Origin: Bdellovibrio sp. ZAP7 | GTDB lineage: Bacteria > Bdellovibrionota > Bdellovibrionia > Bdellovibrionales > Bdellovibrionaceae | Direction: 5' to 3' | Length of the DNA: 64,000 bases | Assembly (NCBI RefSeq): GCF_006874645.1 | Contig: NZ_CP030082.1 | Span: forward strand, 2,232,001 to 2,296,000 | In this document: positions 41,916-52,079 of the stretch, in pieces | How the letters are laid out: each line of letters starts with the position of its first letter | Numbering within the stretch: position 1 is the stretch's first letter | Translations under genes and position numbers: made by a program | Notes under the pieces: model-generated | Told to the model about the DNA's origin: nothing | Seen by the model: only the letters and a program-made list of their open reading frames with translations | Databases searched by the model: none

Positions 41916-44900
41916 TACAAGTTTCTTCGGTATTGGCCGCCTACTTCGTAGAGCGCTGTCGTCATTTGATAAAGGCTGCAGTATTTTGCGGCGTTCATCA
42001 ATGCGGCGAAGATGTTTCCGCCGTTGAGGACTGTTTCTTTTAGCTTTTTCAATGCCAAGTCACCTTCTGGTTGGTGGCTTTTTTGGTAAGCATGAACATT
42101 GTCGAGCTGTTGGTTTTTCTCTTCGTAGGATGCACGAGCCAATTCAATTTTTGGCGGAACGTAGTCCGCTGCCATTGTTTTGGGATCGATGAATGTGTTT
42201 ACGCCGATGATTGGTAATGTGCCATCATGTTTTAGGCGCTCATAGTACAAAGATTCTTCCTGGATCTTAGAGCGTTGGTATTGAGTTTCCATTGCACCCA
42301 AAACACCACCGCGTTCGTTGATCTTTTTGAACTCGTTAAGGACTGCTTCCTCAACCAGGTCCGTTAACTCGTCCATGAAGTAGGAACCCTGCATAGGGTT
42401 TTCATTCATGGTCATACCGAATTCGCGGTTGATGATCATTTGGATCGCCATCGCACGGCGAACAGATTCCTCTGTCGGCGTTGTGATTGCCTCATCGTAC
42501 GCGTTCGTGTGCAAGCTGTTGCAGTTATCATAGATCGCTAGCAAGGCTTGCAACGTTGTACGGATGTCATTGAAATCGATTTCCTGCGCATGCAAGGAAC
42601 GACCTGAAGTCTGGATATGGTACTTCAATTTTTGCGAACGATCGTTCGCCTTGTAAAGGTCACGCATTGCCACGGCCCAAATACGACGAGCCACGCGGCC
42701 CAAAACTGAATACTCAGGATCTAGGCCATTTGAGAAGAAGAACGACAAGTTTGGAGCAAAGTCGTCGACTTTCAAACCACGGGACAGATAGTACTCAACG
42801 AATGTGAAACCATTTGAAAGTGTAAACGCCAATTGAGAGATCGGATTCGCACCCGCCTCTGCAATGTGGTAGCCCGAAATAGAAACCGAGTAGAAGTTAC
42901 GGATTTTTTGCTTAACAAAGTATTCCGCAATATCGCCCATCATTTTCAATGCGAAGTTGATTGAGAAGATACAAGTGTTTTGACCTTGGTCTTCCTTCAA
43001 GATGTCCGCTTGAACCGTTCCGCGCACCTGTTGCAAAGTCCAGATCGCGATATCGTTGTACTCTTCAGGCGTCACTTTACGACCGAGTTCTTTTTCTTTC
43101 TTTTCAACCTGCTGATCAATCGCTGTGTTGAAATAGAAAGCCAGGATCATTGGTGCAGGACCGTTGATTGTCATGGATACGGAAGTGTTTGGATTGATCA
43201 AATCAAAGCCTGCGAAAAGCTTTTTCATATCATCCAAAGTACAAATGCTGACACCTGACTCCCCGACTTTACCAAAGATATCTGGGCGTTGATCAGGATC
43301 TTGTCCGTACAATGTCACAGAGTCAAAAGCCGTGGACAGACGATGAGCCGTTTCACCTTTAGTCAGGTAATGGAAACGACGATTTGTTCTTTCAGGAGTG
43401 CCTTCCCCCGCAAACATACGCTTAGGGTCTTCATCGGCACGTTTTAAAGGGAATACACCACCTGTGAATGGGAATTCACCCGGAACGTTTTCAAGTTTCA
43501 AGTAACGGAATCTGTCGCCCCAGTCCTTCATTTTAGGAACTACGACTTTACGGATTTTCGTACCGCTTAAAGATTCACGAACCAATTTTTGGCGAATTTC
43601 TTTATCACGAACTTGGAACACCAATTCGTCACCAGAATAACGCTCGACCAATTGATCGAAGTTTTTAAGTGCTTCCAACTCTTCAGCCGTAAAGTCAGCC
43701 TCAAGTTGATTTTGAACTTTTTGAACTGTCTCTGCAGGAGTTCCCAACATTGGAGCAAGCTTTTGTAAGCCGCCAAGTTTCGAAGCGACTTCAGCCAGCT
43801 CCTCAGTACGCTTTTTGTACTTATGAACTGTGCCCACGATCTCAGCCAGATAGTTTTGACGATCTGGCGAAATGATTCCGTGCTCTTCCGCGGAAAGGAT
43901 GTTGTTTTTATAAGCGGCATCCACCACCCAGCGGCCCTTTTGTTTTTCTTCCAAAAGGTCTGCAATCTTAAAGAATAATTTATTAACGCCGCCATCATTG
44001 AACTGAGACGCTTGAGTCAAGAACACAGGAACTTGAACTTTTTCGTCAAAGATCTTGCGCGAGCGTTTGTACTGCTTGGATACGTCACGAAGAGCATCCA
44101 AAGCACCTCTGCGATCGGCTTTATTCACCGCAATCAAATCCGCAAAGTCGATCATGTCGATTTTTTCAAGTTGGGATTGAGCACCGAAATCCGATGTCAT
44201 CACGTACATGGACATATCACTCACTTCAGTGATCGCCATATTGCCCTGACCGATACCTGATGTTTCTGCGATAATGAAATCGAAGTCCAATTGGCGAACG
44301 AATTTCAAAATCTCTGGCAAGCTCGATGCGATCTCACGACCTGATCCACGGGAAGCCACCGAACGCATGAAAACCTTTGTACGAGACAAAGAGTTCATAC
44401 GGATACGGTCACCTAACAAAGAGCCACCGGTTTTACGCTTTGATGGATCCACGCAGACCACTGCGATTTTTTTGTCTGGATAAGCATTCAAATAACGCTG
44501 AACCAACTCATCGATCAATGAAGATTTACCCGCACCACCTGTACCTGTGATACCAAGTACCAATGGTGGTTGTTTGGCTTTGAAATTTTCAAGGCCATAG
44601 GAAGAAAAAGAAACATCTTTGTTACCGTTTTCGATAGCGGTCAAGGCCACACCCAATTCCACTGAAGGAACGGTGTCACCAGGAAAGATGTTTTTCTTAG
44701 TTTTAAATTCTTTTTGTTTTTCCAAAAGATCGAAATCACAACCTTTAACGATCATTTCAATCATGCCTTCTAACCCTAAACGACGACCGTCATCGGGATG
44801 GAAGATTTGCGAGATGCCGTAGGCTTCAAGTTCTTTCTTTTCGTCGTAAACGATAACTCCGCCGCCACCGCCGTAGATTTGTACGTAACCCGCACCCGCT

Positions 44901-45154
44901 TCGTTCAAAAGATCACGCATGTATTTGAAGTATTCCATGTGACCGCCCTGATAAGAGCTGATGCACACGCCTTGCGCGCCTTCTTGCAGAACAGCTTTCA
45001 CCACATCGCTGACTGATCTGTTGTGACCCAAGTGGATCACTTCCGCGCCCATATCTTGTAAAATACGGCGCATGATATTGATGCTGGCGTCGTGACCGTC
45101 GAATAGTGCTGCGGCCGTGACAATTCTAACTGGATGCTTTGGAGTATATGCCAT
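41915..45154 (-). CDS. icmF: Fused isobutyryl-CoA mutase IcmF
   Basis: I start at the ATG at 45154 (AAGG upstream; [20 protein letters not shown]), giving 1079 residues, the IcmF size. The order is a cobalamin-binding domain ([15 protein letters not shown] with the cobalt-ligating His, [10 protein letters not shown]), a MeaI-type G domain ([31 protein letters not shown]) and the mutase barrel ([36 protein letters not shown]). It interconverts isobutyryl-CoA and n-butyryl-CoA, with the G domain as chaperone. It is last in an operon after crotonase and 3-hydroxyacyl-CoA dehydrogenase genes. Its stop abuts repeat A. Confidence 0.96.
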   Translation of the reverse strand: MAYTPKHPVRIVTAAALFDGHDASINIMRRILQDMGAEVIHLGHNRSVSDVVKAVLQEGAQGVCISSYQGGHMEYFKYMRDLLNEAGAGYVQIYGGGGGVIVYDEKKELEAYGISQIFHPDDGRRLGLEGMIEMIVKGCDFDLLEKQKEFKTKKNIFPGDTVPSVELGVALTAIENGNKDVSFSSYGLENFKAKQPPLVLGITGTGGAGKSSLIDELVQRYLNAYPDKKIAVVCVDPSKRKTGGSLLGDRIRMNSLSRTKVFMRSVASRGSGREIASSLPEILKFVRQLDFDFIIAETSGIGQGNMAITEVSDMSMYVMTSDFGAQSQLEKIDMIDFADLIAVNKADRRGALDALRDVSKQYKRSRKIFDEKVQVPVFLTQASQFNDGGVNKLFFKIADLLEEKQKGRWVVDAAYKNNILSAEEHGIISPDRQNYLAEIVGTVHKYKKRTEELAEVASKLGGLQKLAPMLGTPAETVQKVQNQLEADFTAEELEALKNFDQLVERYSGDELVFQVRDKEIRQKLVRESLSGTKIRKVVVPKMKDWGDRFRYLKLENVPGEFPFTGGVFPLKRADEDPKRMFAGEGTPERTNRRFHYLTKGETAHRLSTAFDSVTLYGQDPDQRPDIFGKVGESGVSICTLDDMKKLFAGFDLINPNTSVSMTINGPAPMILAFYFNTAIDQQVEKKEKELGRKVTPEEYNDIAIWTLQQVRGTVQADILKEDQGQNTCIFSINFALKMMGDIAEYFVKQKIRNFYSVSISGYHIAEAGANPISQLAFTLSNGFTFVEYYLSRGLKVDDFAPNLSFFFSNGLDPEYSVLGRVARRIWAVAMRDLYKANDRSQKLKYHIQTSGRSLHAQEIDFNDIRTTLQALLAIYDNCNSLHTNAYDEAITTPTEESVRRAMAIQMIINREFGMTMNENPMQGSYFMDELTDLVEEAVLNEFKKINERGGVLGAMETQYQRSKIQEESLYYERLKHDGTLPIIGVNTFIDPKTMAADYVPPKIELARASYEEKNQQLDNVHAYQKSHQPEGDLALKKLKETVLNGGNIFAALMNAAKYCSLYQMTTALYEVGGQYRRNL

Positions 45155-45207
45155 AAAAACCTTATGTAACATCAGCAAGTAGTTTCACCTCGCTGACAAT
45201 GTAAACT

Positions 45208-45226
45208 ACTCCGGCAGGGCCGGAGT
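45208..45226. other. Small hairpin between crt and icmF
   Basis: ACTCCGG (45208-45214) pairs with CCGGAGT (45220-45226), loop CAGGG. There is no U-tract, so it is not a terminator. It may protect or pause the operon transcript. Confidence 0.5.
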
Positions 45227-45232
45227 GTAGAA

Positions 45233-46033
45233 CTACTGCCCTTTGAATACTGCTTTACGTTTTTCAATGAAGGCACCGGTGCCTTCTTTAACGTCGTCGG
45301 TGTTGAAAAGTTCAGCGAAGATTCTTGCTTCGTTTTTCTGAGCTTCCTCAACGTCCATATCCCAAGCTTGATTGATCGAACGTTTTGCCATGCCCACTGC
45401 GATAGGAGCTTTTGACAAGATCGCTTCAACAGTTTTCATGACTGTCGCCATCAATTCCGCTTGCGGAACAACTTTGTTTACCAGGCCATAACCCAGAGCT
45501 TCCGCTGCAGTGATCATGTTGCCAGTGTAAGTCAGTTCACGAGCCTTACGTTGACCGATAGCGCGAGCCATACGAACCGTACCGCCAAAGCCCGGGATCA
45601 AACCAAGGCTGACTTCAGGCAAACCGAATTTTGCATTCTCAGCAGCGTAGATAAAATCACAACCCAATGCCAACTCACATCCACCACCCAATGCGAAGCC
45701 ATTCACAGCTGCGATCACCGGAATTTTCAAAAGAGTCAGCTCGTGGAAAATAGACTGACCACGTTGAGCGAAGATCATACCTTTTTCTTCGTCCAGAGCA
45801 TTGATCTCTTTGATATCAGCGCCCGCAACGAAAGCTTTTTCGCCCGAGCCTGTAATGATCAAGGCGCGAGCATCGATATACGGCATTTCGCCGATTTGAC
45901 GAAGGGCATCCGCCATCTCTTCAAGGACTGTTGAATTCAAAGCATTCAAAGCTTCAGGACGATTTACGGTTAGAACCCAAACGCCGTTCGCTTTTTGCTC
46001 AAGAAGAAGTGTTTTATAATTAAAACTTGCCAT
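45233..46033 (-). CDS. crt: Enoyl-CoA hydratase (crotonase)
   Basis: The 266-residue protein has the crotonase fold: VNRPEALNALNSTVLEEM, KAFVAGADIKEI (oxyanion region), NGFALGGGCELALGCDF and PEVSLGLIPGFGGTVRM, which carries the catalytic Glu, and the C-terminal EGTGAFIEKRKAVFKG. It hydrates crotonyl-CoA to 3-hydroxybutyryl-CoA or the reverse. It sits 12 bases after hbd and about 80 before icmF on the same strand, so the three form one butyryl-CoA module. Confidence 0.95.
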   Translation of the reverse strand: MASFNYKTLLLEQKANGVWVLTVNRPEALNALNSTVLEEMADALRQIGEMPYIDARALIITGSGEKAFVAGADIKEINALDEEKGMIFAQRGQSIFHELTLLKIPVIAAVNGFALGGGCELALGCDFIYAAENAKFGLPEVSLGLIPGFGGTVRMARAIGQRKARELTYTGNMITAAEALGYGLVNKVVPQAELMATVMKTVEAILSKAPIAVGMAKRSINQAWDMDVEEAQKNEARIFAELFNTDDVKEGTGAFIEKRKAVFKGQ

Positions 46034-46045
46034 AAATACTTAAAC

Positions 46046-46906
46046 CTATTTCTGAGAGTAGTCGTAGAAACCACGACCTGATTTACGACCCATCCAACCT
46101 GCTTCAACGTACTTCACAAGCAGTGGGCATGGACGGTATTTAGAATCACCTAGACCATCATGAAGCACGTTCATGATAGCAAGACATGTATCCAAACCGA
46201 TGAAGTCTGCCAAAGTCAAAGGACCCATGGGTTGATTTGTTCCCAATTTCATTGCCGAGTCGATGCTTTCCACAGAAGCAATGCCTTCGTGCAAAGTGTA
46301 AACAGCTTCGTTGATCATTGGCATCAAGATGCGGTTTACGATGAAGCCTGGCATGTCTTTCACAGATTCAACGAACACTTTGTCCATTTTCTCTGCCAAA
46401 GCGCGAACTGTTTTGAAAGTCTCGTCAGAAGTTTGCAAACCACGAATACCTTCGACAAGTTTCATCAATGGAACTGGATTCATGAAATGCATACCAGCAA
46501 CTTTGTCTGGACGTTTCGTTACTGCTGCAATTTTAGTGATGGAGATTGAAGACGTGTTAGAAACCAACAAAGCTCCGGGTTTAACAGTCGCGTCCAAGTC
46601 TTTGAAAATTTTAAGCTTAAGATCGATGTTTTCTGTCGCAGCTTCAATCACGATGTCGCTGTCTTTAAGACCTGCTGTTTCTTGGGTTGTTTTAATACGA
46701 CCCAAAAGAGCTGCTTTGTCAGCTTCAGTCATCGTGGCTTTTTTGATCAAGCGATCACAGCTGCCAGAAATTGTTGCCATACCTTTTTCAAGAGAAGCGC
46801 CGCTGACGTCCATCATGACCACATTGAAACCAAAGTTTGCTGCCACTTGAGCAATCCCGTTCCCCATTTGTCCCGCGCCCACAATACCGATCAATTTGAT
46901 ATCCAT
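46046..46906 (-). CDS. hbd: 3-hydroxybutyryl-CoA dehydrogenase
   Basis: The ATG at 46906 has GGAG seven bases upstream; the frame to 46948 would run into the hairpin region. The 286-residue protein starts [20 protein letters not shown] (NAD-binding GxGxxG), then [27 protein letters not shown] (catalytic His in HFMNP) and [18 protein letters not shown]. It oxidises or reduces 3-hydroxyacyl-CoA with NAD. It is first in the hbd-crt-icmF operon. Confidence 0.95.
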   Translation of the reverse strand: MDIKLIGIVGAGQMGNGIAQVAANFGFNVVMMDVSGASLEKGMATISGSCDRLIKKATMTEADKAALLGRIKTTQETAGLKDSDIVIEAATENIDLKLKIFKDLDATVKPGALLVSNTSSISITKIAAVTKRPDKVAGMHFMNPVPLMKLVEGIRGLQTSDETFKTVRALAEKMDKVFVESVKDMPGFIVNRILMPMINEAVYTLHEGIASVESIDSAMKLGTNQPMGPLTLADFIGLDTCLAIMNVLHDGLGDSKYRPCPLLVKYVEAGWMGRKSGRGFYDYSQK

Positions 46907-46937
46907 ATACCACTCCGTGTTATAACTTCGTAAAACA

Positions 46938-47060
46938 GAACTGTTCAAAATGGTCCAACTGCAAGGTGGAGGGACTTTTCCGTAGTGAGGCGTACTTCAC
47001 ATACGCCGCAACGAGGGAAAGGTCCGACAACGATGTCAGTTGGGGTATTTTCAACAGTTC
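46938..47060. repeat. Long nested hairpin element upstream of hbd
   Basis: Outer arms 46938-46961 (GAACTGTTCAAAATGG...) and 47037-47060 (...TATTTTCAACAGTTC) pair with few mismatches. Between them GGACTTTTCCGTAGTGAGGCGTA-like arms (46972-46994 and 47002-47025, ending GGAAAGGTCC) form a second imperfect stem, with loop CTTCACA. It lies between divergent genes, so it is not a shared terminator. It could be a mobile palindromic repeat or a structured RNA. Confidence 0.85.
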
Positions 47061-47146
47061 CGACGTAAATTAGGTACTTTACTTTAGACCTGGGGTCAAA
47101 AGTTCTGGTCTTGAGAGCGGTGGGTCGCGGGCCTCACAATAGACTG

Positions 47147-48514
47147 ATGCACGCTATATTTTCCGCGGTTTTTCCCATTTTGCTCGTTGCTCCCTCTGCT
47201 TATGCGGCTTTAGCCACGGATGCCAGTGCGGCCATCTCATTTTACCGTACAAAAGAAAGCTCTTTCGCCTCTGGCCAGGCGAGTCGAACTATCCTGGAAG
47301 CGAAGCTGATTTCGACGCAGATCGAAAGCACGTACCGTGTACGCTGGGACCGTCGCGAGTACGAACTGGAAGCAAAACAAATCCTGAAAGACATCCAAGT
47401 CGCGCGCTTAGTGGACACCAACTCCGCCTGCCAACTTCAGTCATTAAATCGCAACGATTCTGGCACCATCAAAGTTTTAAGTCCGGGGGCCACGGTTGAG
47501 ATTTTGGAAACGGATGATTATTGGGCCCGCGTAAAAACATATCGCGATCAAGTGATTGGCTGGGTGCCTCTTTCGATGCTTAAAAATCGTCACGACGACA
47601 CCGGTGTTTTCGTGAACATCATGGATACTTATTTGCGTAAAGAGCCAACCAGTCTTTCGGGAGTGATCACCACGGTCCCCCGCCTCAGTCGCGTGCAACC
47701 TGCTGGTTTTGAAAAAGGCTTTATGAAAATCACGTTCAACGGAATGAGCGGATTCGTGGATGTGAATCACTTTGCTTCCCGCGCTGATTTTTCAAACCTG
47801 GCTTTCGTTGATAACAAATGGATTCCGATCACTCACCGAAATGGCGAGTATCTGGTTACCGCTCAACGTGCACAGATTCCTATTCAACGTGCCCTAGGTT
47901 ACATCACAAGTGGTACTCGCGGAGTTGTGACTCGCGCAACACCAGGTGGCCCACAACTGCTTTCTCGAGTGGAAATCACGAAACCTGAAGCCAATGTGTG
48001 GGCGCTAAGCAAAGTCGACGGCCATGGGGAAGTTTGGTGGAAACGAAATTTCGTTCCTCATGAAACGACTCAAGCCGCAGACAAAAACACGATCACAACG
48101 GAACAACTGATGAAGCGCGAAATTTATTCGATTGCTTTTGAAAGCAAGACTTCCGTGCGCGGAATTGTTTCAGCTGAAGGTGTTTACACTACCGAAGATG
48201 GTTTAACGTGGAAGCAGATTCCGCAGTTTGGAAATCAGAACTACCCGGTTTATATTCATCCCAAAGGTCAGTGGTTTGTAGGCTCTTACAAAAGCACCAA
48301 CCAAGGACATAGCTTTGAACCGTTTATTCGTTGGGAAGTCGTGGCCGATGCGATCGAAGCCTCCATTCACAAAAATCCAAAAACACTGCGTTTGACTCAG
48401 ATTGAAGCCGTTTCCAATTCGCAAATCATCATCAATGTCGACACGGGCTCTTCAAAAATAAAATTGGCTGGATCTCTTGCTGACTCGACTCGCTGGTCAG
48501 TGGTTCGTAAATAA
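47147..48514 (+). CDS. Exported SH3-domain protein
   Basis: The ATG at 47147 starts MHAIFSAVFPILLVAPSAYA-A, a signal peptide; upstream TTG/GTG codons in frame add only a basic extension. In the 455-residue protein, GATVEILETDDYWARVKTYRDQVIGWVPLSML (about 115-150) and the following LRKEPTSLSGVITTVPRLSRVQ...GMSGFVDVNHF look like tandem bacterial SH3 units, which often bind cell wall. The C-terminal half (VRGIVSAEGVYTTEDGLTWKQIPQFGNQNY) resembles a beta-propeller or Asp-box-like repeat. Function is unknown. No clear Shine-Dalgarno. Confidence 0.78.
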   Translation: MHAIFSAVFPILLVAPSAYAALATDASAAISFYRTKESSFASGQASRTILEAKLISTQIESTYRVRWDRREYELEAKQILKDIQVARLVDTNSACQLQSLNRNDSGTIKVLSPGATVEILETDDYWARVKTYRDQVIGWVPLSMLKNRHDDTGVFVNIMDTYLRKEPTSLSGVITTVPRLSRVQPAGFEKGFMKITFNGMSGFVDVNHFASRADFSNLAFVDNKWIPITHRNGEYLVTAQRAQIPIQRALGYITSGTRGVVTRATPGGPQLLSRVEITKPEANVWALSKVDGHGEVWWKRNFVPHETTQAADKNTITTEQLMKREIYSIAFESKTSVRGIVSAEGVYTTEDGLTWKQIPQFGNQNYPVYIHPKGQWFVGSYKSTNQGHSFEPFIRWEVVADAIEASIHKNPKTLRLTQIEAVSNSQIIINVDTGSSKIKLAGSLADSTRWSVVRK

Positions 48515-48678
48515 ATTCAAATAATTTGTCACAAGTTCCATTACGTTCATCCCACTTTCTCGTTCACAGAGTGCGATGAACATGCATCCCTACACTGGAC
48601 CCTTATTTTTGTTTTACCCATGTTCTTTCCAATCTTAGCATCAACCTGGTCAGTTGAAACTATGTGGAAAGGATTCGT

Positions 48679-49275
48679 ATGTGCCCTTTAACTTCCTCTG
48701 AACAAGCAAAAAAAATTCAACATAAATCCAAGAGCCAAATTATAGAGACTATGCGTGCTGAGCATGACGAGAAAAAACTTCCCCTCAGTATGACCATTCA
48801 CAAAAAGACTCCGGAAGAAGTCTTCCAATTACTAAAATTACCGGAAAACCTTCCGTATTTTTTTGAAAACTTAAGCAAGACCGAATTCGTTTCAGAAAAC
48901 AAAAACAAATGGTTTTTTGACGCTAACGAAGAATCACCCGAGGCCTTTGATTTCGTCATGCAAAGTGAATTTGACGAGAACAGTCCCGCTCTTCTTTGGC
49001 GCTCTGAAGACGGCGCAGGATTTGATTACTCGGTGGCAATCGAACTTGAAAGAGCTCAGGCAAATCGTGGCACGATCGCGCGAATGACGGTGGTATATGA
49101 CAATAAAGCGGGCAAATTTGCATCCCTCTTTGAAAAATTCATGGGCAAAGATGCAGAGACCGTTTCCAGAAAGATTTTAGGCCGTATCAAAGCTTTCTGC
49201 GAAACAGGCAGTGTTCCAACCACGAAAGGCCAACCCAGCGGTCGTGCCGAAGATCTTCCACAACTTAAACATTAA
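48679..49275 (+). CDS. SRPBCC-family protein
   Basis: AAGGA lies six bases before the ATG at 48679, better than the GTG at 48664. The 198-residue protein has an N-terminal helical stretch, then LSMTIHKKTPEEVFQLLKLPENLPYFFENL and WRSEDGAGFDYSVAIELERA, a START/SRPBCC-type helix-grip domain, with IARMTVVYDNKAGKF...FMGKDAETVSRKILGRIKAFCE closing it. Such proteins bind lipids or small hydrophobic ligands. The next gene, an alcohol dehydrogenase, begins 14 bases later, so they are probably co-transcribed. Confidence 0.82.
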   Translation: MCPLTSSEQAKKIQHKSKSQIIETMRAEHDEKKLPLSMTIHKKTPEEVFQLLKLPENLPYFFENLSKTEFVSENKNKWFFDANEESPEAFDFVMQSEFDENSPALLWRSEDGAGFDYSVAIELERAQANRGTIARMTVVYDNKAGKFASLFEKFMGKDAETVSRKILGRIKAFCETGSVPTTKGQPSGRAEDLPQLKH

Positions 49276-49289
49276 AAAAGGACGAATCA

Positions 49290-50465
49290 ATGAGAGCACT
49301 TACTTGGGAAGGCAAACACGATGTTCAAGTCAAAACCGTCAGAGATCCAAAAATTCTGGCGCCGGATGATGTGATTATCAAAATCACCACAGCCGCCATT
49401 TGTGGATCGGATCTTCATTTATATAATGGTGTCATGCCCACTATGAAAAAAGGCGATATTTTAGGACACGAAAATATGGGCGAGATCGTTGAAGTCGGAC
49501 CCAATGTCAAAAAATTAAAAGTCGGAGACAAAATTGTCGTCGCTTTTGATATGGGTTGTGGCAAATGTTATCACTGTGAACGGGAAGAGTTTTCCGCGTG
49601 TGACAATTCAAATCCCAACGCACATATGGCGGAAGCTCTTTATGGAGCTAGTGGCGCAGGGCTTTACGGCTATTCTCACATGTATGGTGGATTTGCGGGA
49701 GGCCAAGCTGAATATCTGCGCGTGACTTACGCTGAAACAAATTCAATTGTCGTTCCCAACGGCATTCCCGATGAAAAGGTTTTGTTCTTAAGCGACATCT
49801 TTCCCACCGGCTACATGGCGGCGGAAAACGCGAACATTAAACGTGGAGACACCGTTTGTGTTTGGGGCGCAGGCCCGGTCGGACAACTTGCGATCCGCAG
49901 CGCATTTTTGCTGGGCGCCGAACGAGTGATCAGCATTGACCACTATGCAAGTCGCTTGGCACTCGCCAGAAAAGCCGGAGCCGAAACAATTAACTTCGAT
50001 GAAGATGAAAACGGCGTGCTTGATGAAATCAAGTATCTGACTGGTGGAGTCGGTCCCGATTCCTGTATCGATGCTGTGGGGCTAGAAGCTCACGGTCACA
50101 CCGCTATGGAAATTTTAGACTACGCAAAAATGTCTGTGATGCTGGCAACCGATCGCCCGAACGTTCTTCGTCAAGCGATCCAGGCCTGCCGTAAGGCCGG
50201 GACGGTTTCGATTCCTGGGGTTTACGGTGGGTTCCTAGATAAAATTCCTTTTGGAGCGGCCTTTGGAAAAGGTTTGAAATTTGCGATGGGTCAGACTCAT
50301 ACGCAAAAATACATGAAGCCGCTATTAGATATGATTTTGCAGGATAAAATTGATCCGTCAGAAATTATCAGTCATCGTATTGATATCAGCCAAGGACCGG
50401 ACGCCTACAAAAACTTCAATGATAAAAAAGAAGAGTACCGCAAAGTCGTGATCAAAATGCATTAG
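49290..50465 (+). CDS. Zinc-dependent alcohol dehydrogenase
   Basis: The 391-residue protein has AAICGSDLHLYNG (catalytic zinc Cys), GDILGHENMGEIVEVG (catalytic His-Glu) and the structural zinc cluster CGKCYHCEREEFSAC. GAGPVGQLAIRSAFLLGAERVI is the NAD(P)-binding Rossmann motif. The extra length over a standard 350 residues matches glutathione-independent formaldehyde dehydrogenase-like or threonine-dehydrogenase-like members. The substrate is not decidable. It is in an operon with the SRPBCC gene. AAGGAC precedes the ATG. Confidence 0.92.
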   Translation: MRALTWEGKHDVQVKTVRDPKILAPDDVIIKITTAAICGSDLHLYNGVMPTMKKGDILGHENMGEIVEVGPNVKKLKVGDKIVVAFDMGCGKCYHCEREEFSACDNSNPNAHMAEALYGASGAGLYGYSHMYGGFAGGQAEYLRVTYAETNSIVVPNGIPDEKVLFLSDIFPTGYMAAENANIKRGDTVCVWGAGPVGQLAIRSAFLLGAERVISIDHYASRLALARKAGAETINFDEDENGVLDEIKYLTGGVGPDSCIDAVGLEAHGHTAMEILDYAKMSVMLATDRPNVLRQAIQACRKAGTVSIPGVYGGFLDKIPFGAAFGKGLKFAMGQTHTQKYMKPLLDMILQDKIDPSEIISHRIDISQGPDAYKNFNDKKEEYRKVVIKMH

Positions 50466-50478
50466 TGATTACAGCAGC

Positions 50479-50952
50479 CTACTTTGCCGTGGGCTGCTTT
50501 ACGACCGTGATCCTACCATTGGTTTCCAACATGGCTAAATCCACCTTCCTAATGTCTTTGATACCGTGCTCACGAAGCGCTGAAGCGATTTCATCAAGCG
50601 TGATATATTCCTCTTTACAGAGCTCCAAATTTATCACTCCATTTTCAATGATCTTTTGCGCTTCACCTTCCAGCAGCCGCTCCACTTTTTTTGATTTGAA
50701 TCCCAGTATATCCAAGCAGTAGTTGCCGATAACAAACGTACTCACGCAAATAATTCCTGCGGTCAGCGAGTTATCTCCCCCCGTGATGGCGGCACTGACA
50801 GATTCACTGATAATTAAAAGTAAGACCAGATCAAAGGGACTTAGTTCACCAATCTGCTTTTTCCCCATGAATCGCAAAAGAACAAAGACCGCTGCATAAA
50901 CTAAAATCGCTCGGACAACGTATTCCCACCACGGATTTTGCAGTGCCCACAC
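50479..50952 (-). CDS. DUF421 family membrane protein
   Basis: The GTG at 50952 is preceded by an in-frame stop, fixing the start. The 157-residue protein has three hydrophobic segments (YVVRAILVYAAVFVLLRF, FDLVLLLIISESVSAAI, LTAGIICVSTFVIGNYCLDIL) and then a soluble DUF421 domain: KKVERLLEGEAQKIIENGVINLE, ITLDEIASALREHGIKDIRKVDLAMLETNGRITVV. The motif GKKQIGELSPFDLV is diagnostic. DUF421/YetF proteins sit in the inner membrane; their role is not well known. It converges on the alcohol dehydrogenase gene. Confidence 0.92.
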   Translation of the reverse strand: MWALQNPWWEYVVRAILVYAAVFVLLRFMGKKQIGELSPFDLVLLLIISESVSAAITGGDNSLTAGIICVSTFVIGNYCLDILGFKSKKVERLLEGEAQKIIENGVINLELCKEEYITLDEIASALREHGIKDIRKVDLAMLETNGRITVVKQPTAK

Positions 50953-51071
50953 CCGTCACCCCCGTCCATTCATCAAAATTAAAGCACGGTCTTATTTTGT
51001 CGAGGGCGAACTCGCCAGAGCTGTTATTACACATACAGAATTTCCCTCTTAATTAACGTATATTGACTGAC

Positions 51072-52079
51072 ATGAAGTCGAAGTCCACCGAGCTCGTCAG
51101 GGCCACCAATGAAGGTTTATATTGCGAACAAGGCGACTTTTATATCGACCCTTGGCGCCCCGTAAGCCGAGCTTTAATCACACATGCCCATTCCGATCAT
51201 GCACGCTGGGGCTCAGGAGAGTACCATGCAAATGTCAAGTGTGCGCCCCTTTTAAATCTACGTTTGGGTGCCGATCTTCCTCTTAAAACTTACAAAGCTG
51301 GTGAAAAATTTAAGATGGGTGACACTTGGGTAAGCTTTCATCCCGCGGGTCATATTCTGGGTTCTTCACAAGTAAGGATCGAGTATCAAAACAAAGTCTG
51401 GGTGGCCTCGGGGGATTATAAAAGAACGCCCGATCCTTCCTGTGATCCCTTCGAAGTGGTTCCTTGTGACACCTTCATCTCGGAAGCCACTTTTGCTTTG
51501 CCCGTATATAAATGGGATCCCGGCGAAGTAACCGCTGCGAAAATATTTGAATGGTGGCAATCAGATCAGGATCGTCCCAGCCTGCTTTTTTGTTACGCAT
51601 TAGGAAAAGCGCAACGGATCCTGGCTGAACTGAGCCGTTTAACGGATCGAACGATTTACATTCATGGAGCCGTGGAAACGCTGACGCAAATTTATCGAGA
51701 TGCGGGAATCAAAATGCTTCCCACATCTTTAGTCCAAAACCATGAAAAAGGATATGGTTTTAAAGGCGATCTGATCTTAGCACCACCGTCTGCGCATCGC
51801 TCGCCGTGGATGAAGCGGTTTAAAGACCCACAAACGGCATTTGCATCGGGCTGGATGCTGGTACGAGGGACTCGCCGTCGCAAAGGCTACGAGAGAGGTT
51901 TTGCACTATCCGATCATGCCGATTGGAATGAGCTAAATCAAACCATCACCGAGACCGATGCCTCAACAATTTATCTCACACACGGAAGAACCGACGTTCT
52001 ACAAAAGTATCTTCAAGAACAAGGTAAAGAAGTTAAACTTTTCCACACTGAATACGAAGCCGAAGAGGAGGCGTCGTGA
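51072..52079 (+). CDS. Ligase-associated DNA exonuclease (metallo-beta-lactamase fold)
   Basis: The 335-residue protein has the MBL motif THAHSDHARWG (metal His/Asp), PAGHILGSSQVRIE, and SGDYKRTPDPSCDPFE, with the beta-CASP-like C-terminal SDHADWNELNQTI and YLTHGR. This is the Artemis/SNM1-like exonuclease always found beside an ATP-dependent ligase and a DEXH helicase in bacterial repair clusters. Its stop overlaps the ligase GTG start (GTGA). I choose the ATG at 51072; the TTG at 51063 is possible. No good Shine-Dalgarno is visible. Confidence 0.92.
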   Translation: MKSKSTELVRATNEGLYCEQGDFYIDPWRPVSRALITHAHSDHARWGSGEYHANVKCAPLLNLRLGADLPLKTYKAGEKFKMGDTWVSFHPAGHILGSSQVRIEYQNKVWVASGDYKRTPDPSCDPFEVVPCDTFISEATFALPVYKWDPGEVTAAKIFEWWQSDQDRPSLLFCYALGKAQRILAELSRLTDRTIYIHGAVETLTQIYRDAGIKMLPTSLVQNHEKGYGFKGDLILAPPSAHRSPWMKRFKDPQTAFASGWMLVRGTRRRKGYERGFALSDHADWNELNQTITETDASTIYLTHGRTDVLQKYLQEQGKEVKLFHTEYEAEEEAS

